A DNA stretch of 64,000 nt from an uncultured Clostridia bacterium (GCA_948630815.1 CAPIEU010000002.1:130063-194062); one strand, 5' to 3'. Positions 1 through 8,164 are shown, counted from the first letter of the stretch. Numbers and translations: made by a program. The notes: a model not told the origin generated them from the sequence alone.

Positions 1-747
1 TGTATTAGTGGAAAAAGTGGCTCAGGAACAGTATTTTTTAGTAATTGTAACCTACAATGTAAATATTGCCAAAATTATAAGATAAGCCAAGCAGGAAAAG
101 GACATGAAATAAAGGTAGAGGAATTAGCTAATATATTTTTAATTGAACAAGAAAAAGGAGCGAATAATATTAATCTAGTTACTCCAACATCATATGTATA
201 CCACATAATAGAAGCATTAGATATAGCAAAGAAAAATGGGTTAAATATACCCATCATATATAATACAAATGGATATGAAAATGTAGAAACAATAGAATTA
301 TTAAAAGGATACATAGATGTATACTTACCAGATTTAAAGTATTATAGTAACAAAATTGCAAAAAAATATTCAGGAATAGATAATTACTTTGAAATAGCAA
401 CAAAAGCAATACAAGTGATGTATGAACAAGTTGGAGTACCTATATTTAATGAAGATGGAGTTATAAAAAAAGGTGTAATAATAAGACATTTAGTATTACC
501 AAACCATATATTAAATTCAAAACATATATTACATTGGATTAAAGAAAATATGCCAAGTAATATATATGTTAGTGTAATGGCACAATATTTTCCAACTTAT
601 AAAGCAAAACAAGATGAATTAATAAATAGGAAATTAACAAGGAAAGAATATAGGCAAATAGAGGAATATTTGTATTCTTTAGATTTAAAAAATGGGTATA
701 TACAAGAATTAGGAGAACACGAAGAAGAGTATGTTCCAAATTTCTAA
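1..747 (+). CDS. Radical SAM protein, PflA/PflX-like activase (5' end missing)
   Basis: An open frame enters from the left edge and stops at 747. Near its visible start is the radical-SAM cysteine cluster CNLQCKYC (CxxxCxxC), which would bind the 4Fe-4S cluster and S-adenosylmethionine. Further on are a TNGYE stretch and DLKYY, as in proteins related to pyruvate formate-lyase activating enzyme (the COG1313 / PflX group). These proteins generate a 5'-deoxyadenosyl radical; the physiological partner of the PflX group is not established. The ATG at 415 is internal, because the reading frame is continuous from base 1. Family is confident, substrate unknown. Confidence 0.85.
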   Translation, partial: CISGKSGSGTVFFSNCNLQCKYCQNYKISQAGKGHEIKVEELANIFLIEQEKGANNINLVTPTSYVYHIIEALDIAKKNGLNIPIIYNTNGYENVETIELLKGYIDVYLPDLKYYSNKIAKKYSGIDNYFEIATKAIQVMYEQVGVPIFNEDGVIKKGVIIRHLVLPNHILNSKHILHWIKENMPSNIYVSVMAQYFPTYKAKQDELINRKLTRKEYRQIEEYLYSLDLKNGYIQELGEHEEEYVPNF

Positions 748-763
748 AATTATGTAAAATTGA

Positions 764-792
764 TTGACTATTTTACATAAAAGTGATAAAAT
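764..792 (+). promoter_or_regulatory. Sigma-A type promoter before the LysM gene
   Basis: TTGACT at 764-769 and TAAAAT at 787-792 are separated by 17 bases. The pair lies about 105 bases upstream of the LysM gene start. Confidence 0.5.
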
Positions 793-898
793 AATCAACA
801 TATGCTTATAAAAAAAGTGTTATTTTACATTATGAATAATACGAGAAAGGAGCGAAAAAGACGAATAAGCATATGAAACAACTAGAGGGAGTATTAAT

Positions 899-1348
899 AT
901 GCGAAAAAGTATAGCAGTATTATCAACAGTACTTATGCTTAATTGTTGTAACCTAACTGCATTAGCTGAAGAAACAACGAATTATAATGAGGGTGAAGAA
1001 GCAGGTAAAAGGGTGATAAACAATATTGAGCAGGCAAGCAATCTTGTAAATGGAGACTGGGATGCAATTGAGATAAGTGGCTTATATATTAGGCTTTATG
1101 ACTCGGTTGTGGAAATGGTAGAAGCAGAAGGAGAAATAAAAGGCTATCAAATTGTAGAGATAAATTATTCAGGTGATGGAAAATATTTTTCTATAAAAGT
1201 GAAACCTACAGTCTACCATGTAAAAAAAGGGGATACCCTTACAAAGATTGCTAAAGAAAAAGACCTCACAGTAGATAAGCTACTGGAAATGAATTCAGAA
1301 ATAACAAATCCAAACCTTATTTATGAGGGAGATACTCTAAAGTTTTAA
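899..1348 (+). CDS. Secreted LysM-domain protein
   Basis: This 149-residue protein begins with a positively charged residue pair and a hydrophobic stretch ending near ALAEE, which fits a signal peptide of about 23 residues. The last 45 residues form a LysM fold (YHVKKGDTLTKIAKEK ... NPNLIYEGDTLKF), a module that binds N-acetylglucosamine in peptidoglycan, so the protein is probably attached to the cell wall. The middle region is not recognised. A GAGGGAG ribosome-binding site precedes the ATG. Codon usage (GAG, GTG, CTT, AGG) is somewhat richer in G and C than the neighbours, suggesting a different history. Confidence 0.8.
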   Translation: MRKSIAVLSTVLMLNCCNLTALAEETTNYNEGEEAGKRVINNIEQASNLVNGDWDAIEISGLYIRLYDSVVEMVEAEGEIKGYQIVEINYSGDGKYFSIKVKPTVYHVKKGDTLTKIAKEKDLTVDKLLEMNSEITNPNLIYEGDTLKF

Positions 1349-1374
1349 ATGACACGTCTTTTTTATTCTAAAAA

Positions 1375-1400
1375 AGCAGGGAAAATTAAATTTCCCTGCT
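1375..1400. terminator. Bidirectional terminator between converging genes
   Basis: AGCAGGGAAA at 1375-1384 pairs perfectly with TTTCCCTGCT at 1391-1400. A-rich and T-rich runs flank the stem. It lies between the ends of the LysM gene and tyrS and could serve both. Confidence 0.7.
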
Positions 1401-1404
1401 TATC

Positions 1405-2640
1405 TTAAACATCTAATTTATGAAATACTTTTTTACCCTTTTTTAAAATTGCATATCCATTAGTAAAATCAGTATCAGTTAAGATATAATTTATATCTTC
1501 TATTTTATTATCATTTAAAGTGATTCCCCCTTGGGCTATTAAAGTTCTTGCTTGACCTTTTGAAGGAGCAATACCAGTTATTATTATTGCATCAACAATA
1601 GAAATATTTTTATTATCAATTTTTGTTGTTGGCATATTTTCAGTACTTCCATTACCATTAAATAAGGCTTTTGCAGCTTCTTCAGCCTTAATTGCTTCAT
1701 CTTCACCATGAATAAGTTTCGTAATTTCGAAAGCAGCAATTTTTTTTGCTTCATTTATTTTTTCATTTTTTAAGCTAGCAAGTTTTCTAACTTCTTCCAT
1801 AGGAAGATATGTAAGCATTCTTAGAACATCATATACTTCAGTATCTCCAATGTTTCTCCAGTATTGGTAAAATTCATATGGAGAAGTTTTATTAGCATCT
1901 AACCACAAAGCTCCATTCACAGTTTTACCCATTTTTTTACCCTCTGCATTAAGAAGTAGAGGACAAGTTACGCAAAAACTTCCATTTTGATGGATTTTAC
2001 GTATTAAATCAACACCAGCAAGCATATTAGACCATTGGTCATCTCCACCAATTTGAACTTTACATCCTTTTTCTTCAAAAAGATGTAGGAAATCATAGCT
2101 TTGCATAAGCATATAATTTAATTCAAAAAATGTTAATCCTTTTTCCATACGTTGTTTAAAACATTCGGCATCAAGCATTCTATTTACATTAAAGTGGATA
2201 CCATATGTACGAATAAAATCCATATAATTTAAGTCTAATATCCAATCACCATTATTTACTATAATAGCAGCATTATCACCCTCGAAAGAAATAAATTTAC
2301 TTACTTGTTTTATAATGTTGTCTACATTTTTTGAAATTTCTTCGTGAGTTAACATTTTTCTCATATCTGTTTTTCCACTTGGATCGCCAATAAATGCAGT
2401 ACCTCCACCTACTAAAATTATAGGAGTATGACCACATTTTTGGAAATATGACATCATCATTAGAGGAATAAAATGACCAATATGTATGCTATCAGCAGTA
2501 GGATCTATTCCTAAATATACTTTTGTTTTTTCTTTTTTTACCATTTCTTTAAATTCATGTTCAAAAGGAATCTGTTTAATTAAATCTCTATCTTTTAACA
2601 CATCGTAAATAGATATATTACTTAAATCTTCATTTTGCAT
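1405..2640 (-). CDS. tyrS: Tyrosyl-tRNA synthetase
   Basis: A 411-residue class I aminoacyl-tRNA synthetase that charges tRNA-Tyr with tyrosine in the cytosol. The HIGH signature is at residues 53-56 (HIGHFIPL), and the KMSKS loop appears as KKMGKT around residue 240. The GGDDQWSN motif of the tyrosine/ATP pocket lies between them. A C-terminal S4-like RNA-binding domain includes SKGQARTLIAQGGI. The length is normal. An AAGGAGG site precedes the ATG at 2640. No in-frame CGG codon is present. A strong palindromic terminator separates it from the upstream gene, so it is probably transcribed alone. Confidence 0.95.
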   Translation of the reverse strand: MQNEDLSNISIYDVLKDRDLIKQIPFEHEFKEMVKKEKTKVYLGIDPTADSIHIGHFIPLMMMSYFQKCGHTPIILVGGGTAFIGDPSGKTDMRKMLTHEEISKNVDNIIKQVSKFISFEGDNAAIIVNNGDWILDLNYMDFIRTYGIHFNVNRMLDAECFKQRMEKGLTFFELNYMLMQSYDFLHLFEEKGCKVQIGGDDQWSNMLAGVDLIRKIHQNGSFCVTCPLLLNAEGKKMGKTVNGALWLDANKTSPYEFYQYWRNIGDTEVYDVLRMLTYLPMEEVRKLASLKNEKINEAKKIAAFEITKLIHGEDEAIKAEEAAKALFNGNGSTENMPTTKIDNKNISIVDAIIITGIAPSKGQARTLIAQGGITLNDNKIEDINYILTDTDFTNGYAILKKGKKVFHKLDV

Positions 2641-2725
2641 TTTTTACCTCCTTGTTAGAAGCCTAAGTTTAAATGTTATATATAAATAACTTTAAGATTT
2701 TTAACTTCTAATTTTTTATACTTCT

Positions 2726-2765
2726 TGTTAAATAAAAAGCACAGTACTGTGCTTTTTATTTAACA
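2726..2765. terminator. 40-bp perfect palindrome, likely bidirectional terminator
   Basis: TGTTAAATAAAAAGCACAGT at 2726-2745 is followed immediately by its exact reverse complement to 2765. The stem ends in T-runs on both strands. It lies downstream of the zinc-ribbon gene and upstream of tyrS. Confidence 0.7.
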
Positions 2766-2776
2766 AATATTAGTAC

Positions 2777-3013
2777 CTATATTAATTTACTAGATATTTT
2801 AGAAAAATCCTTGTTTTCAAAATATCTATTTAAATTTTTTACAGATATTCCAGTATCAACTGAAATAGAATCTATTGAATTAGAATAGTTTTCATTTTCT
2901 AAATAACTTTTTAATTTAGACATTTCGAAAGTATCTTTTGGGCTACAGTTATAACAAACATTACTATCAGCTAGAAAAAAACATCCACAACGATCACATT
3001 TTTTAAATTCCAT
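2777..3013 (-). CDS. YvyF-like zinc-ribbon plus helix-turn-helix protein
   Basis: Translation most likely starts at the ATG at 3013 (MEFKKCDRCG), which has an AGGAGG site at good distance; the frame is open further upstream but without such a site. The 78-residue product has a four-cysteine zinc ribbon (CDRCG ... CYNC) followed by a small helix-turn-helix (SIDSISVDTGISVKNLNRYFE). This layout matches the YvyF / TIGR03826 family found near flagellar genes in Firmicutes, where it is thought to be regulatory. No flagellar gene is visible here, so the role is open. Confidence 0.65.
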   Translation of the reverse strand: MEFKKCDRCGCFFLADSNVCYNCSPKDTFEMSKLKSYLENENYSNSIDSISVDTGISVKNLNRYFENKDFSKISSKLI

Positions 3014-3108
3014 AATAATCCTCCTAAAACATATTCTTTTGTTTCTCGACATACATTTTATCACTTAAATGCAAAAAAAGGAAGATAAAATCGAAAAATA
3101 ATTTAATT

Positions 3109-3137
3109 TTGACATTTTTTTAAAAACAGAGTATAAT
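3109..3137 (+). promoter_or_regulatory. Consensus sigma-A promoter
   Basis: TTGACA at 3109-3114 and TATAAT at 3132-3137 are separated by 17 bases. The promoter lies about 50 bases upstream of the gene starting at 3192. Confidence 0.75.
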
Positions 3138-3191
3138 TAAAGTAATTAGGCAATAAAGCCATGTAAAAATACAATAAAAGGAGATATGAAT

Positions 3192-3497
3192 ATGGAACAG
3201 CAAAGGACATTAAAAACAATTGACGAGATATTTGAGGTAATTGTTGCCGCATATAAGTCATCTGACAATGTGCGGGTATATATTCCAAGAGAAATTGTTG
3301 TCTCTACCAATACTATGGAACATAAGAGTATATTTTTAGAGACGAAAAGAAGTAGTAATCCTGAATTTTCCTTAATATCAGGTATTGTAATTCCAGGAAA
3401 AGAAAAAATGACATTTGACACTGAAAATAAGCCAAATAAAATTTTGACACTTTTATGGGATACAAGTGAGGAAACCGATTACTGCGGAATGTATTAA
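3192..3497 (+). CDS. Small protein of unknown function with an in-frame CGG codon
   Basis: A 101-residue protein I do not recognise. Two ATGs (3186 and 3192) follow the AAAGGAG site; 3192 has the normal spacing of 8 bases and is preferred. The gene has its own consensus promoter and a GC-rich terminator, making a one-gene transcription unit. Codon usage is richer in G and C than the surroundings (GCC, GTG, CAG, GAG). Codon 28 (3273-3275) is CGG and seems to be read normally as arginine in V-R-V-Y-I, because a +1 shift there would destroy the rest of the frame. The CGG is followed by G, unlike all the frameshift sites reported below. Confidence 0.6.
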   Translation: MEQQRTLKTIDEIFEVIVAAYKSSDNVRVYIPREIVVSTNTMEHKSIFLETKRSSNPEFSLISGIVIPGKEKMTFDTENKPNKILTLLWDTSEETDYCGMY

Positions 3498-3502
3498 GTT
3501 AA

Positions 3503-3538
3503 AACCCCCGAGCCAGACAGTTTTGGCACGGGGGGGTT
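3503..3538 (+). terminator. GC-rich hairpin terminator
   Basis: AACCCCCG at 3503-3510 pairs with CGGGGGGGTT at 3529-3538 around a loop, directly after the stop codon at 3497. Only a short T-run follows. Confidence 0.55.
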
Positions 3539-3539
3539 G

Positions 3540-3662
3540 CTATTTACAGTTATTGTTTTTATTATTTTGTTTTTGATTATTCATTTCTTCTCTATTTTGA
3601 TTTTCTATTCTTTCGTTATTTTTGTTTTGATTTTTATTTTGATTTTTTGAATTCTTTGCCAT
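3540..3662 (-). CDS. Asn/Lys/Gln-rich 40-residue protein
   Basis: A small open frame on the reverse strand, starting at the ATG at 3662 behind a GGAGGTG site. The product is almost entirely Asn, Lys, Gln and Glu with repeated NQNK units, has no membrane segment, and would be unstructured. Low-complexity proteins of this style in clostridia are sometimes annotated as small acid-soluble spore proteins; I cannot confirm that here. The good ribosome-binding site is the main reason to keep it. Confidence 0.5.
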   Translation of the reverse strand: MAKNSKNQNKNQNKNNERIENQNREEMNNQKQNNKNNNCK

Positions 3663-3746
3663 TAAAAGCACCTCCATTTCTTTTACAATAATATTTTTTA
3701 CGAAAATGGAAAAAATATTCATTAAAAAATAAAATGAGTTAAAAAA

Positions 3747-3776
3747 TTAACAATATGTAGAAAATTGTGATATAAT
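3747..3776 (+). promoter_or_regulatory. Promoter before the cytidylate-kinase-like gene
   Basis: TTAACA at 3747-3752 and TATAAT at 3771-3776 are separated by 18 bases, about 39 bases before the gene start at 3815. Confidence 0.55.
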
Positions 3777-3814
3777 AGTAATCGAAGTATTTTAGAATTT
3801 AGGAGAATTATTAA

Positions 3815-4522
3815 ATGAATAATGTAGTAATTGGAATAGAAGGATTAGTTGGAGCTGGTAAAACTTCTATATGTAGGAAACTTATAGAAATTATGCCACA
3901 AACAGTTTTATTAAATGGGGGGAACTTATATAGAACTATTGTATATGCAATGATGCAAAGTGGAAAAAGATTAGAAAATTTAAAAATTGAAACAAACAAT
4001 ATTGATATTAAAGCTGTTATGGATTATTTTAATATTGAAATAAAGATAGAAAATAATGAAACTAACTTTTATATAAATGGCAAATTAGCTAAAGAAGAAG
4101 ATTTACAATCAAAAGAAGCATCTCTTGCAGTATCAGTAGTTGGTGGAAAAGCTGATAATACAGCACTGTTTGTGTTTGCAAGGGATTTAATTGAAAATTT
4201 AAACAAAAATTATAATGTTATAATATCTGGAAGAAACATAATGCAAATTTATCCTAATATAGATTATCATTTTTTTATAACAGCTAGTTTAGATGAACGC
4301 ATAAGAAGAAAATGCATACAATATAAGGGTGAAGTAAGAGAGGACGAAGTACAACAAAATATAATTAAGAGAGATGAATTGCAAGAAAAAGCAGGATTTT
4401 ATAAATTACATAATAAAACAATTAAAATAGATGTTACAGAATGTAAAACAGTAGAAGAATCAACAAATAAGGTGTTAGAAAAAATAAAATTACCAGAATT
4501 ACTTCATGGGAGCGAAATGTAA
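3815..4522 (+). CDS. Cytidylate-kinase-like P-loop kinase
   Basis: A 235-residue cytosolic P-loop NTPase. The Walker A motif GLVGAGKTS is at residues 9-17, followed by a Cmk-like NGGNLYRTIVYAMM segment in the nucleotide-binding region and a basic lid-like stretch (DERIRRKC) near the C-terminus. Bacterial (d)CMP kinases transfer phosphate from ATP to CMP or dCMP for nucleic-acid and lipid-precursor synthesis. The central part (DYFNIEIKIENNETNFYINGK) fits the Cmk insert. It may be the housekeeping Cmk or a paralogue. An AGGAG site precedes the ATG. murD follows after a 50-base gap, so the two may be co-transcribed. Confidence 0.65.
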   Translation: MNNVVIGIEGLVGAGKTSICRKLIEIMPQTVLLNGGNLYRTIVYAMMQSGKRLENLKIETNNIDIKAVMDYFNIEIKIENNETNFYINGKLAKEEDLQSKEASLAVSVVGGKADNTALFVFARDLIENLNKNYNVIISGRNIMQIYPNIDYHFFITASLDERIRRKCIQYKGEVREDEVQQNIIKRDELQEKAGFYKLHNKTIKIDVTECKTVEESTNKVLEKIKLPELLHGSEM

Positions 4523-4572
4523 TAGTTAATAATACAAAATTTGCTTTGCAAGTTTTGAAGGAGGAAATCATT

Positions 4573-5973
4573 TTGAGTTATATTAATGAAAAATTAGTAG
4601 AATTTAATAACTATTTAAAAAATAGGAAAGTAGCAATAATTGGACTAGGAGTAAGTAATATACCATTAATAGATTATTTATATAACTTGCAAGCTAAAGT
4701 TACTGTGTTTGATGATAGAAATATTGAGGATATACCAAAAGATATATTGGATAAAATTACAAAATATACTTTTGAATTTTCTTTTGGAGAGAACTGTTTA
4801 TTAAAACTTGTAGGATTTGATATAATATTTCGTTCTCCAAGTTGTATGCCTACTTTAAAAGAATTAGTAGAAGAAGAAAAAAGAGGGGCAATAGTAACCA
4901 CTGAAATAGAAATGCTTATGGAAATGGCTCCATGTAAAATTATAGGTATAACAGGTAGTGATGGAAAAACTACTACTACAAGTCTTATCTATTCTATTTT
5001 AAAAGAAGCAGGGTATAATGCACACTTAGGAGGAAATATTGGAACACCATTATTTACAAAACTTGAAAACATTAAGCCAGAAGATATAATTGTATTAGAA
5101 TTAAGCAGTTTTCAATTGATGAATATGAATGTAAGTCCAGATATTGCAGTAATAACAAATGTAACTCCAAATCATTTAAATATACATAGTTCATATGAAG
5201 AATATATAGATGCAAAGAAAAATATATTTAAAAATCAAAAAGAAGATGGAATAGTAGTACTAAACTATGACAATCAAATTACAAGAAACTGTAAAAATGA
5301 AGCAAATGGAAAGGTAGTATTATTTAGTAGTAAAGAAAAATTAGATAATGGAATTATTGTTGATATTGATGTTATAAAAGAGTGTGAAGATAAATTAAGG
5401 AAACATATAGTAAATACGAAAGATGTTAAATTAAGAGGAATACATAATTATGAAAACATTGCAGCAGCAATTGCAGCAACGAAATTTCTAGTAGATACAG
5501 AAGTTATAACAAAAGCAATTAAAGAGTTTAATGGAGTTGCTCATAGACTAGAATTTATAAGAGAACTTAATGGAGTAAAATGGTATAATGATTCTATAGG
5601 AACAAGTCCAACAAGAACAATTGCAGGGTTAAACTCATTTGATGAAGAGATTATACTAATCGCAGGTGGATATGATAAACATTTAGATTATGAGCCAATA
5701 GCAAAACCAATAGTAGATAATGTAAAAGGTTTAATTTTAATAGGAGAGACAGCAAAAAAGATTTATAATGCAGTAGAAAAAGAATTAAAAATACAAGGCA
5801 AAGATTTAGATATTTATATGTGTAAAGAATTTAATCAAACAGTACAAATAGCAAATGAGATTTCAAAACCAGGTCAAATAGTTTTATTTTCACCAGCAAG
5901 TGCAAGCTTTGATTTATTTAAAAACTTTGCTGAAAGAGGAGAAAAGTTTAAAGAATTGGTAAATAATTTGTAA
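4573..5973 (+). CDS. murD: UDP-N-acetylmuramoylalanine--D-glutamate ligase
   Basis: MurD adds D-glutamate to UDP-MurNAc-L-Ala in cytoplasmic peptidoglycan synthesis. The 466-residue product has an N-terminal UDP-binding domain (VAIIGLGVSNIPLIDYL). The central ATPase domain carries the Mur-ligase P-loop GSDGKTTTTS near residue 128, and VTPNHLNIH and HRLEFI follow. The C-terminal domain has NDSIGTSPTRTIAGL and AGGYDKHLDY. I place the start at the TTG at 4573, 8 bases after an AAGGAGG site; the in-frame ATG at 4546 lacks such a site. Length is typical and no in-frame CGG was found. Confidence 0.93.
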   Translation: MSYINEKLVEFNNYLKNRKVAIIGLGVSNIPLIDYLYNLQAKVTVFDDRNIEDIPKDILDKITKYTFEFSFGENCLLKLVGFDIIFRSPSCMPTLKELVEEEKRGAIVTTEIEMLMEMAPCKIIGITGSDGKTTTTSLIYSILKEAGYNAHLGGNIGTPLFTKLENIKPEDIIVLELSSFQLMNMNVSPDIAVITNVTPNHLNIHSSYEEYIDAKKNIFKNQKEDGIVVLNYDNQITRNCKNEANGKVVLFSSKEKLDNGIIVDIDVIKECEDKLRKHIVNTKDVKLRGIHNYENIAAAIAATKFLVDTEVITKAIKEFNGVAHRLEFIRELNGVKWYNDSIGTSPTRTIAGLNSFDEEIILIAGGYDKHLDYEPIAKPIVDNVKGLILIGETAKKIYNAVEKELKIQGKDLDIYMCKEFNQTVQIANEISKPGQIVLFSPASASFDLFKNFAERGEKFKELVNNL

Positions 5974-6001
5974 ATTTGTAAAAATATTTCTTTAGATTTA
6001 A

Positions 6002-6030
6002 TTGACATAGTAAATAAAATTTAGTATAAT
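6002..6030 (+). promoter_or_regulatory. Consensus promoter of the ToxI-ToxN locus
   Basis: TTGACA at 6002-6007 and TATAAT at 6025-6030 are separated by 17 bases. Transcription would begin near 6037, upstream of a small hairpin (AAGATAG / CTATCTT) and the antitoxin repeats. Confidence 0.85.
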
Positions 6031-6064
6031 GAATATATTAAGATAGGCAACATTAGTTATCTAT

Positions 6065-6175
6065 CTTTAAAAGAGGAGTACCACTGCCAATAAGTGTGGA
6101 GCTTTAAAAGAGGAGTACCACTGCCAATAAGTGTGGAGCTTTAAAAGAGGAGTACCACTGCCAATAAGTGTGGAG
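6065..6175 (+). ncRNA. ToxI-type antitoxin RNA: three 37-bp tandem repeats
   Basis: Three head-to-tail identical 37-bp units start at 6065, 6102 and 6139, and a fourth begins (CTTTAAAAG) at 6176. Each contains CCAC and GTGG arms that could form a short stem, and A-rich single-stranded stretches. In type III toxin-antitoxin systems the toxin (an RNase) cuts a repeat RNA into monomers, which then bind and inhibit it. Order, repeat size, consensus promoter, following terminator and the adjacent ToxN-like toxin all fit. The repeat class (toxI versus related families) cannot be set by eye. Confidence 0.88.
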
Positions 6176-6190
6176 CTTTAAAAGTTTAAA

Positions 6191-6224
6191 TGGGGGTTAG
6201 CTTATAAGGGCTTACCCTCTTTTT
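6191..6224 (+). terminator. Attenuating terminator between ToxI and ToxN
   Basis: GGGGGTTAGC pairs with GCTTACCCTC with one mismatch, followed by TTTTT. In type III systems such a terminator sets the excess of antitoxin RNA over toxin mRNA. Confidence 0.7.
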
Positions 6225-6254
6225 GTATTAAAATAAAGAAAGGAATAACATAAA

Positions 6255-6749
6255 ATGGAAAATAACAATTTGTATTTTTATGAAGTAAATGATGAATATG
6301 TAGAATATATGAGTAGATATGATGAAAAAATTATGTATACAAAAATAGAAAATAGGAAATTTAAAAGGAAATATATAGGAATACTATTTGAAATTAATAA
6401 TAAATATTATATTTCACCATTATCAAGTTATAAAACTAAGCATAATCAAATGGAAGAGGGGTTAGATTTTATAAAAATTGGACACAAAGCTGTTATAAAT
6501 TTGAATAATATGTTTCCTGTAAAAATGGAAAATATTCGAAAAGTAGATATAGAAAAGGAAAATGACAATAATTATAAACAATTGCTGAGAAATGAGTATA
6601 ATTTATGTGTACCTAAGTTCAAGAGAATAATAAAAAATGCAAAAGCATTATATGAACAAGTTGTTATATATGAAATGCCAATAAAGAATAGATGTTGTGA
6701 TTTTAAATTATTAGAGAAAAAATGTGAAGAATATAGTAACCAAAAATAA
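6255..6749 (+). CDS. toxN: Type III toxin, ToxN/AbiQ family endoribonuclease
   Basis: The 164-residue product matches the ToxN/AbiQ layout: an N-terminal YFYEVNDEYVEYMSRYD, then YIGILFEINNKYYISPLSS with the serines at residues 57-58 and a lysine shortly after, then DFIKIGHKAVINLNNMFPV. The serine/lysine region is the catalytic site in characterised members, which cleave A-rich mRNA and the ToxI precursor. Such systems block phage growth by killing or arresting infected cells. It lies directly downstream of the repeat RNA and terminator. It is a compact, complete type III locus with no sign of decay. Confidence 0.9.
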   Translation: MENNNLYFYEVNDEYVEYMSRYDEKIMYTKIENRKFKRKYIGILFEINNKYYISPLSSYKTKHNQMEEGLDFIKIGHKAVINLNNMFPVKMENIRKVDIEKENDNNYKQLLRNEYNLCVPKFKRIIKNAKALYEQVVIYEMPIKNRCCDFKLLEKKCEEYSNQK

Positions 6750-6792
6750 AAAATATACATATACTACTATAAAAAATAGTAGGAGGGATAGT

Positions 6793-7326
6793 ATGTATAA
6801 TAATACATCATATGAAGAATATATGAGAAATGTATTAGGTTACACGCCAAGTTGTATGCAAGATACATTTGCTACAAATGATTATTACATAATGCAAAAT
6901 AGTAATGAATGTATGGAAAACTGTAATTTAACTGAATTGTTTCCAGATATGTACAGAAAGGTTTATCCATTAGTATGCAAAGAATGCAGTATGAATACAA
7001 TGCCAGTAACTAATGAAATCCTAGAGAAAATGACAGATAACGTTCTAAATCAAATAGATATTGATTTAAAAATCCAAACAAATGTAAAGATAGAAACACG
7101 AAAAGAAGATTTGAAAAATGGTAGAATGCAAGAAATGAATTCTAGGAAGGAAGATAGGGCACCACAAAATAATGTATTACGAGATTTAATTAAAATTTTA
7201 ATACTAAGAGAATTGTTAGATAGATTTCCAAATAGACCACCACATTCACCAAGGCCACCAATGCCAGGACCAGGACCACGTCCACCATTCCCAGGTGGAA
7301 GACCACCATTTCCAAGAGATTTTTAA
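6793..7326 (+). CDS. Protein with proline-rich tail, possibly spore- or surface-associated
   Basis: I choose the ATG at 6793, which has an AGGAGGG site, rather than earlier in-frame codons. The 177-residue product has an N-terminal half with paired cysteines (YPLVCKECSMNTMP), a basic middle, and a C-terminal 35 residues dominated by PPRP / GPGPRPP repeats. No signal peptide or membrane segment is visible. Clostridial proteins with a similar N-terminal pattern and Pro-rich tails are often uncharacterised or linked to spore coats; that link is only a guess here. Confidence 0.55.
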   Translation: MYNNTSYEEYMRNVLGYTPSCMQDTFATNDYYIMQNSNECMENCNLTELFPDMYRKVYPLVCKECSMNTMPVTNEILEKMTDNVLNQIDIDLKIQTNVKIETRKEDLKNGRMQEMNSRKEDRAPQNNVLRDLIKILILRELLDRFPNRPPHSPRPPMPGPGPRPPFPGGRPPFPRDF

Positions 7327-7464
7327 GTATAAAATGAAAAAAATTCCAAAATTATTTCCAAAATATTCATATTAAACTAAGAAATTTATAAATTTTGTCT
7401 TACATACTTTTTTTAAAAATGCACAAAATAAATTTGTACAAAATTTTGAAAGGAAGTATGTAAA

Positions 7465-7914
7465 ATGAATGTTAAAGATTGTATGAGTACAAAAGTATGT
7501 TATTGTACACCTGAAAATAGTGTAAAAGATGTTGCAAAATTAATGTGTGATAACCACGTGGGATGTATACCAGTTTGTAATGATGACAATTGTGTTGTAG
7601 GAGTAATTACAGATAGAGATGTTATTTTAAGAAGTATAGCTTGTGATAAAGACGTATGTAATACAAAAGTTACAGATATAATGACATGTAATCCGTGTTG
7701 TTGCACACCTGATATGGCAGTAGATGAAGCAACAAATTTAATGTCTAAGTTTCAAATAAGAAGAATACCTGTATGTGATGCAAGTAACAAAATAGTAGGT
7801 ATTTTATCTTTAGGAGATTTAGCACATCATGATGGTGAAGTTGGAAAAGGTGAAGTGTGTGCTACTTTAGAAAATATATGCAAATGTAATGGAAATACTA
7901 AAAATGCAGAATAA
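7465..7914 (+). CDS. Paired CBS-domain protein
   Basis: A 149-residue protein made of two CBS motifs: residues 1-60 (VKDCMSTKVCYCTPENSVKDVAKLM ... GVITDRDVI) and 70-125 (VTDIMTCNPCCCTP ... GILSLGDLA). CBS pairs bind adenosine nucleotides and act as energy or redox sensors. This one is unusually rich in cysteine (CYC, CCC, CKC), so metal or redox sensing is possible. It stands alone and has no catalytic domain. A strong hairpin follows the gene. Confidence 0.85.
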   Translation: MNVKDCMSTKVCYCTPENSVKDVAKLMCDNHVGCIPVCNDDNCVVGVITDRDVILRSIACDKDVCNTKVTDIMTCNPCCCTPDMAVDEATNLMSKFQIRRIPVCDASNKIVGILSLGDLAHHDGEVGKGEVCATLENICKCNGNTKNAE

Positions 7915-7931
7915 TTATAATAAAAAATAAT

Positions 7932-7967
7932 ATAATAATAGAAGTAGGAAACTACTTCTATTATTAT
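7932..7967 (+). terminator. 16-bp perfect stem with GAAA loop
   Basis: ATAATAATAGAAGTAG at 7932-7947 pairs exactly with 7952-7967 around GAAA. It follows the CBS gene. A long T-run is absent, so it may act as an mRNA 3' end or stabilising hairpin. Confidence 0.55.
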
Positions 7968-7972
7968 ACTTA

Positions 7973-8164
7973 CTAACATACTGTGGTTACTGTTCAACCT
8001 AAAGGTTCATAACTAGCGTAAGTGTAGTAATATATTTATTTTGCCAAGTGTAGTACGCTTAAGTCTACAGAGGCATTGGCTAGTGTCGAAACTTTTCAAA
8101 ATAAATATATTACTTTCGTGGGAGCGGATTGCAAACGGTATAGTCTAAACAGTAACATACTGTG
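7973..8164 (+). other. Structured non-coding element in a 300-base gene-free stretch
   Basis: No gene fits between 7915 and 8222. The stretch is instead highly self-complementary. TAACATACTGTG occurs as a direct repeat at 7973-7984 and 8153-8164. GTTACTGTT (7986-7994) pairs with AACAGTAAC (8148-8156). An 18-bp arm at 8026-8043 pairs perfectly with 8097-8114. Inside are GCCAA/TTGGC and GTAG/CTAC stems, and AACC-TAAA-GGTT forms a small hairpin. GGGAGCGGATT appears at 8120-8130 and again at 8185-8195. This looks like a folded RNA or a small non-autonomous mobile element; I cannot name the family. Confidence 0.6.

Noticed and set aside
3736..3754. A phage-repressor operator before the kinase gene
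   Set aside because: GTTAAAAAATTAAC resembles the prophage operator but has a shorter centre and is expected by chance in such AT-rich DNA.
6065..6175. CRISPR array
   Set aside because: The three 37-bp units are directly abutting with no spacers, and a ToxN-type toxin follows. They are an antitoxin RNA, not a CRISPR.
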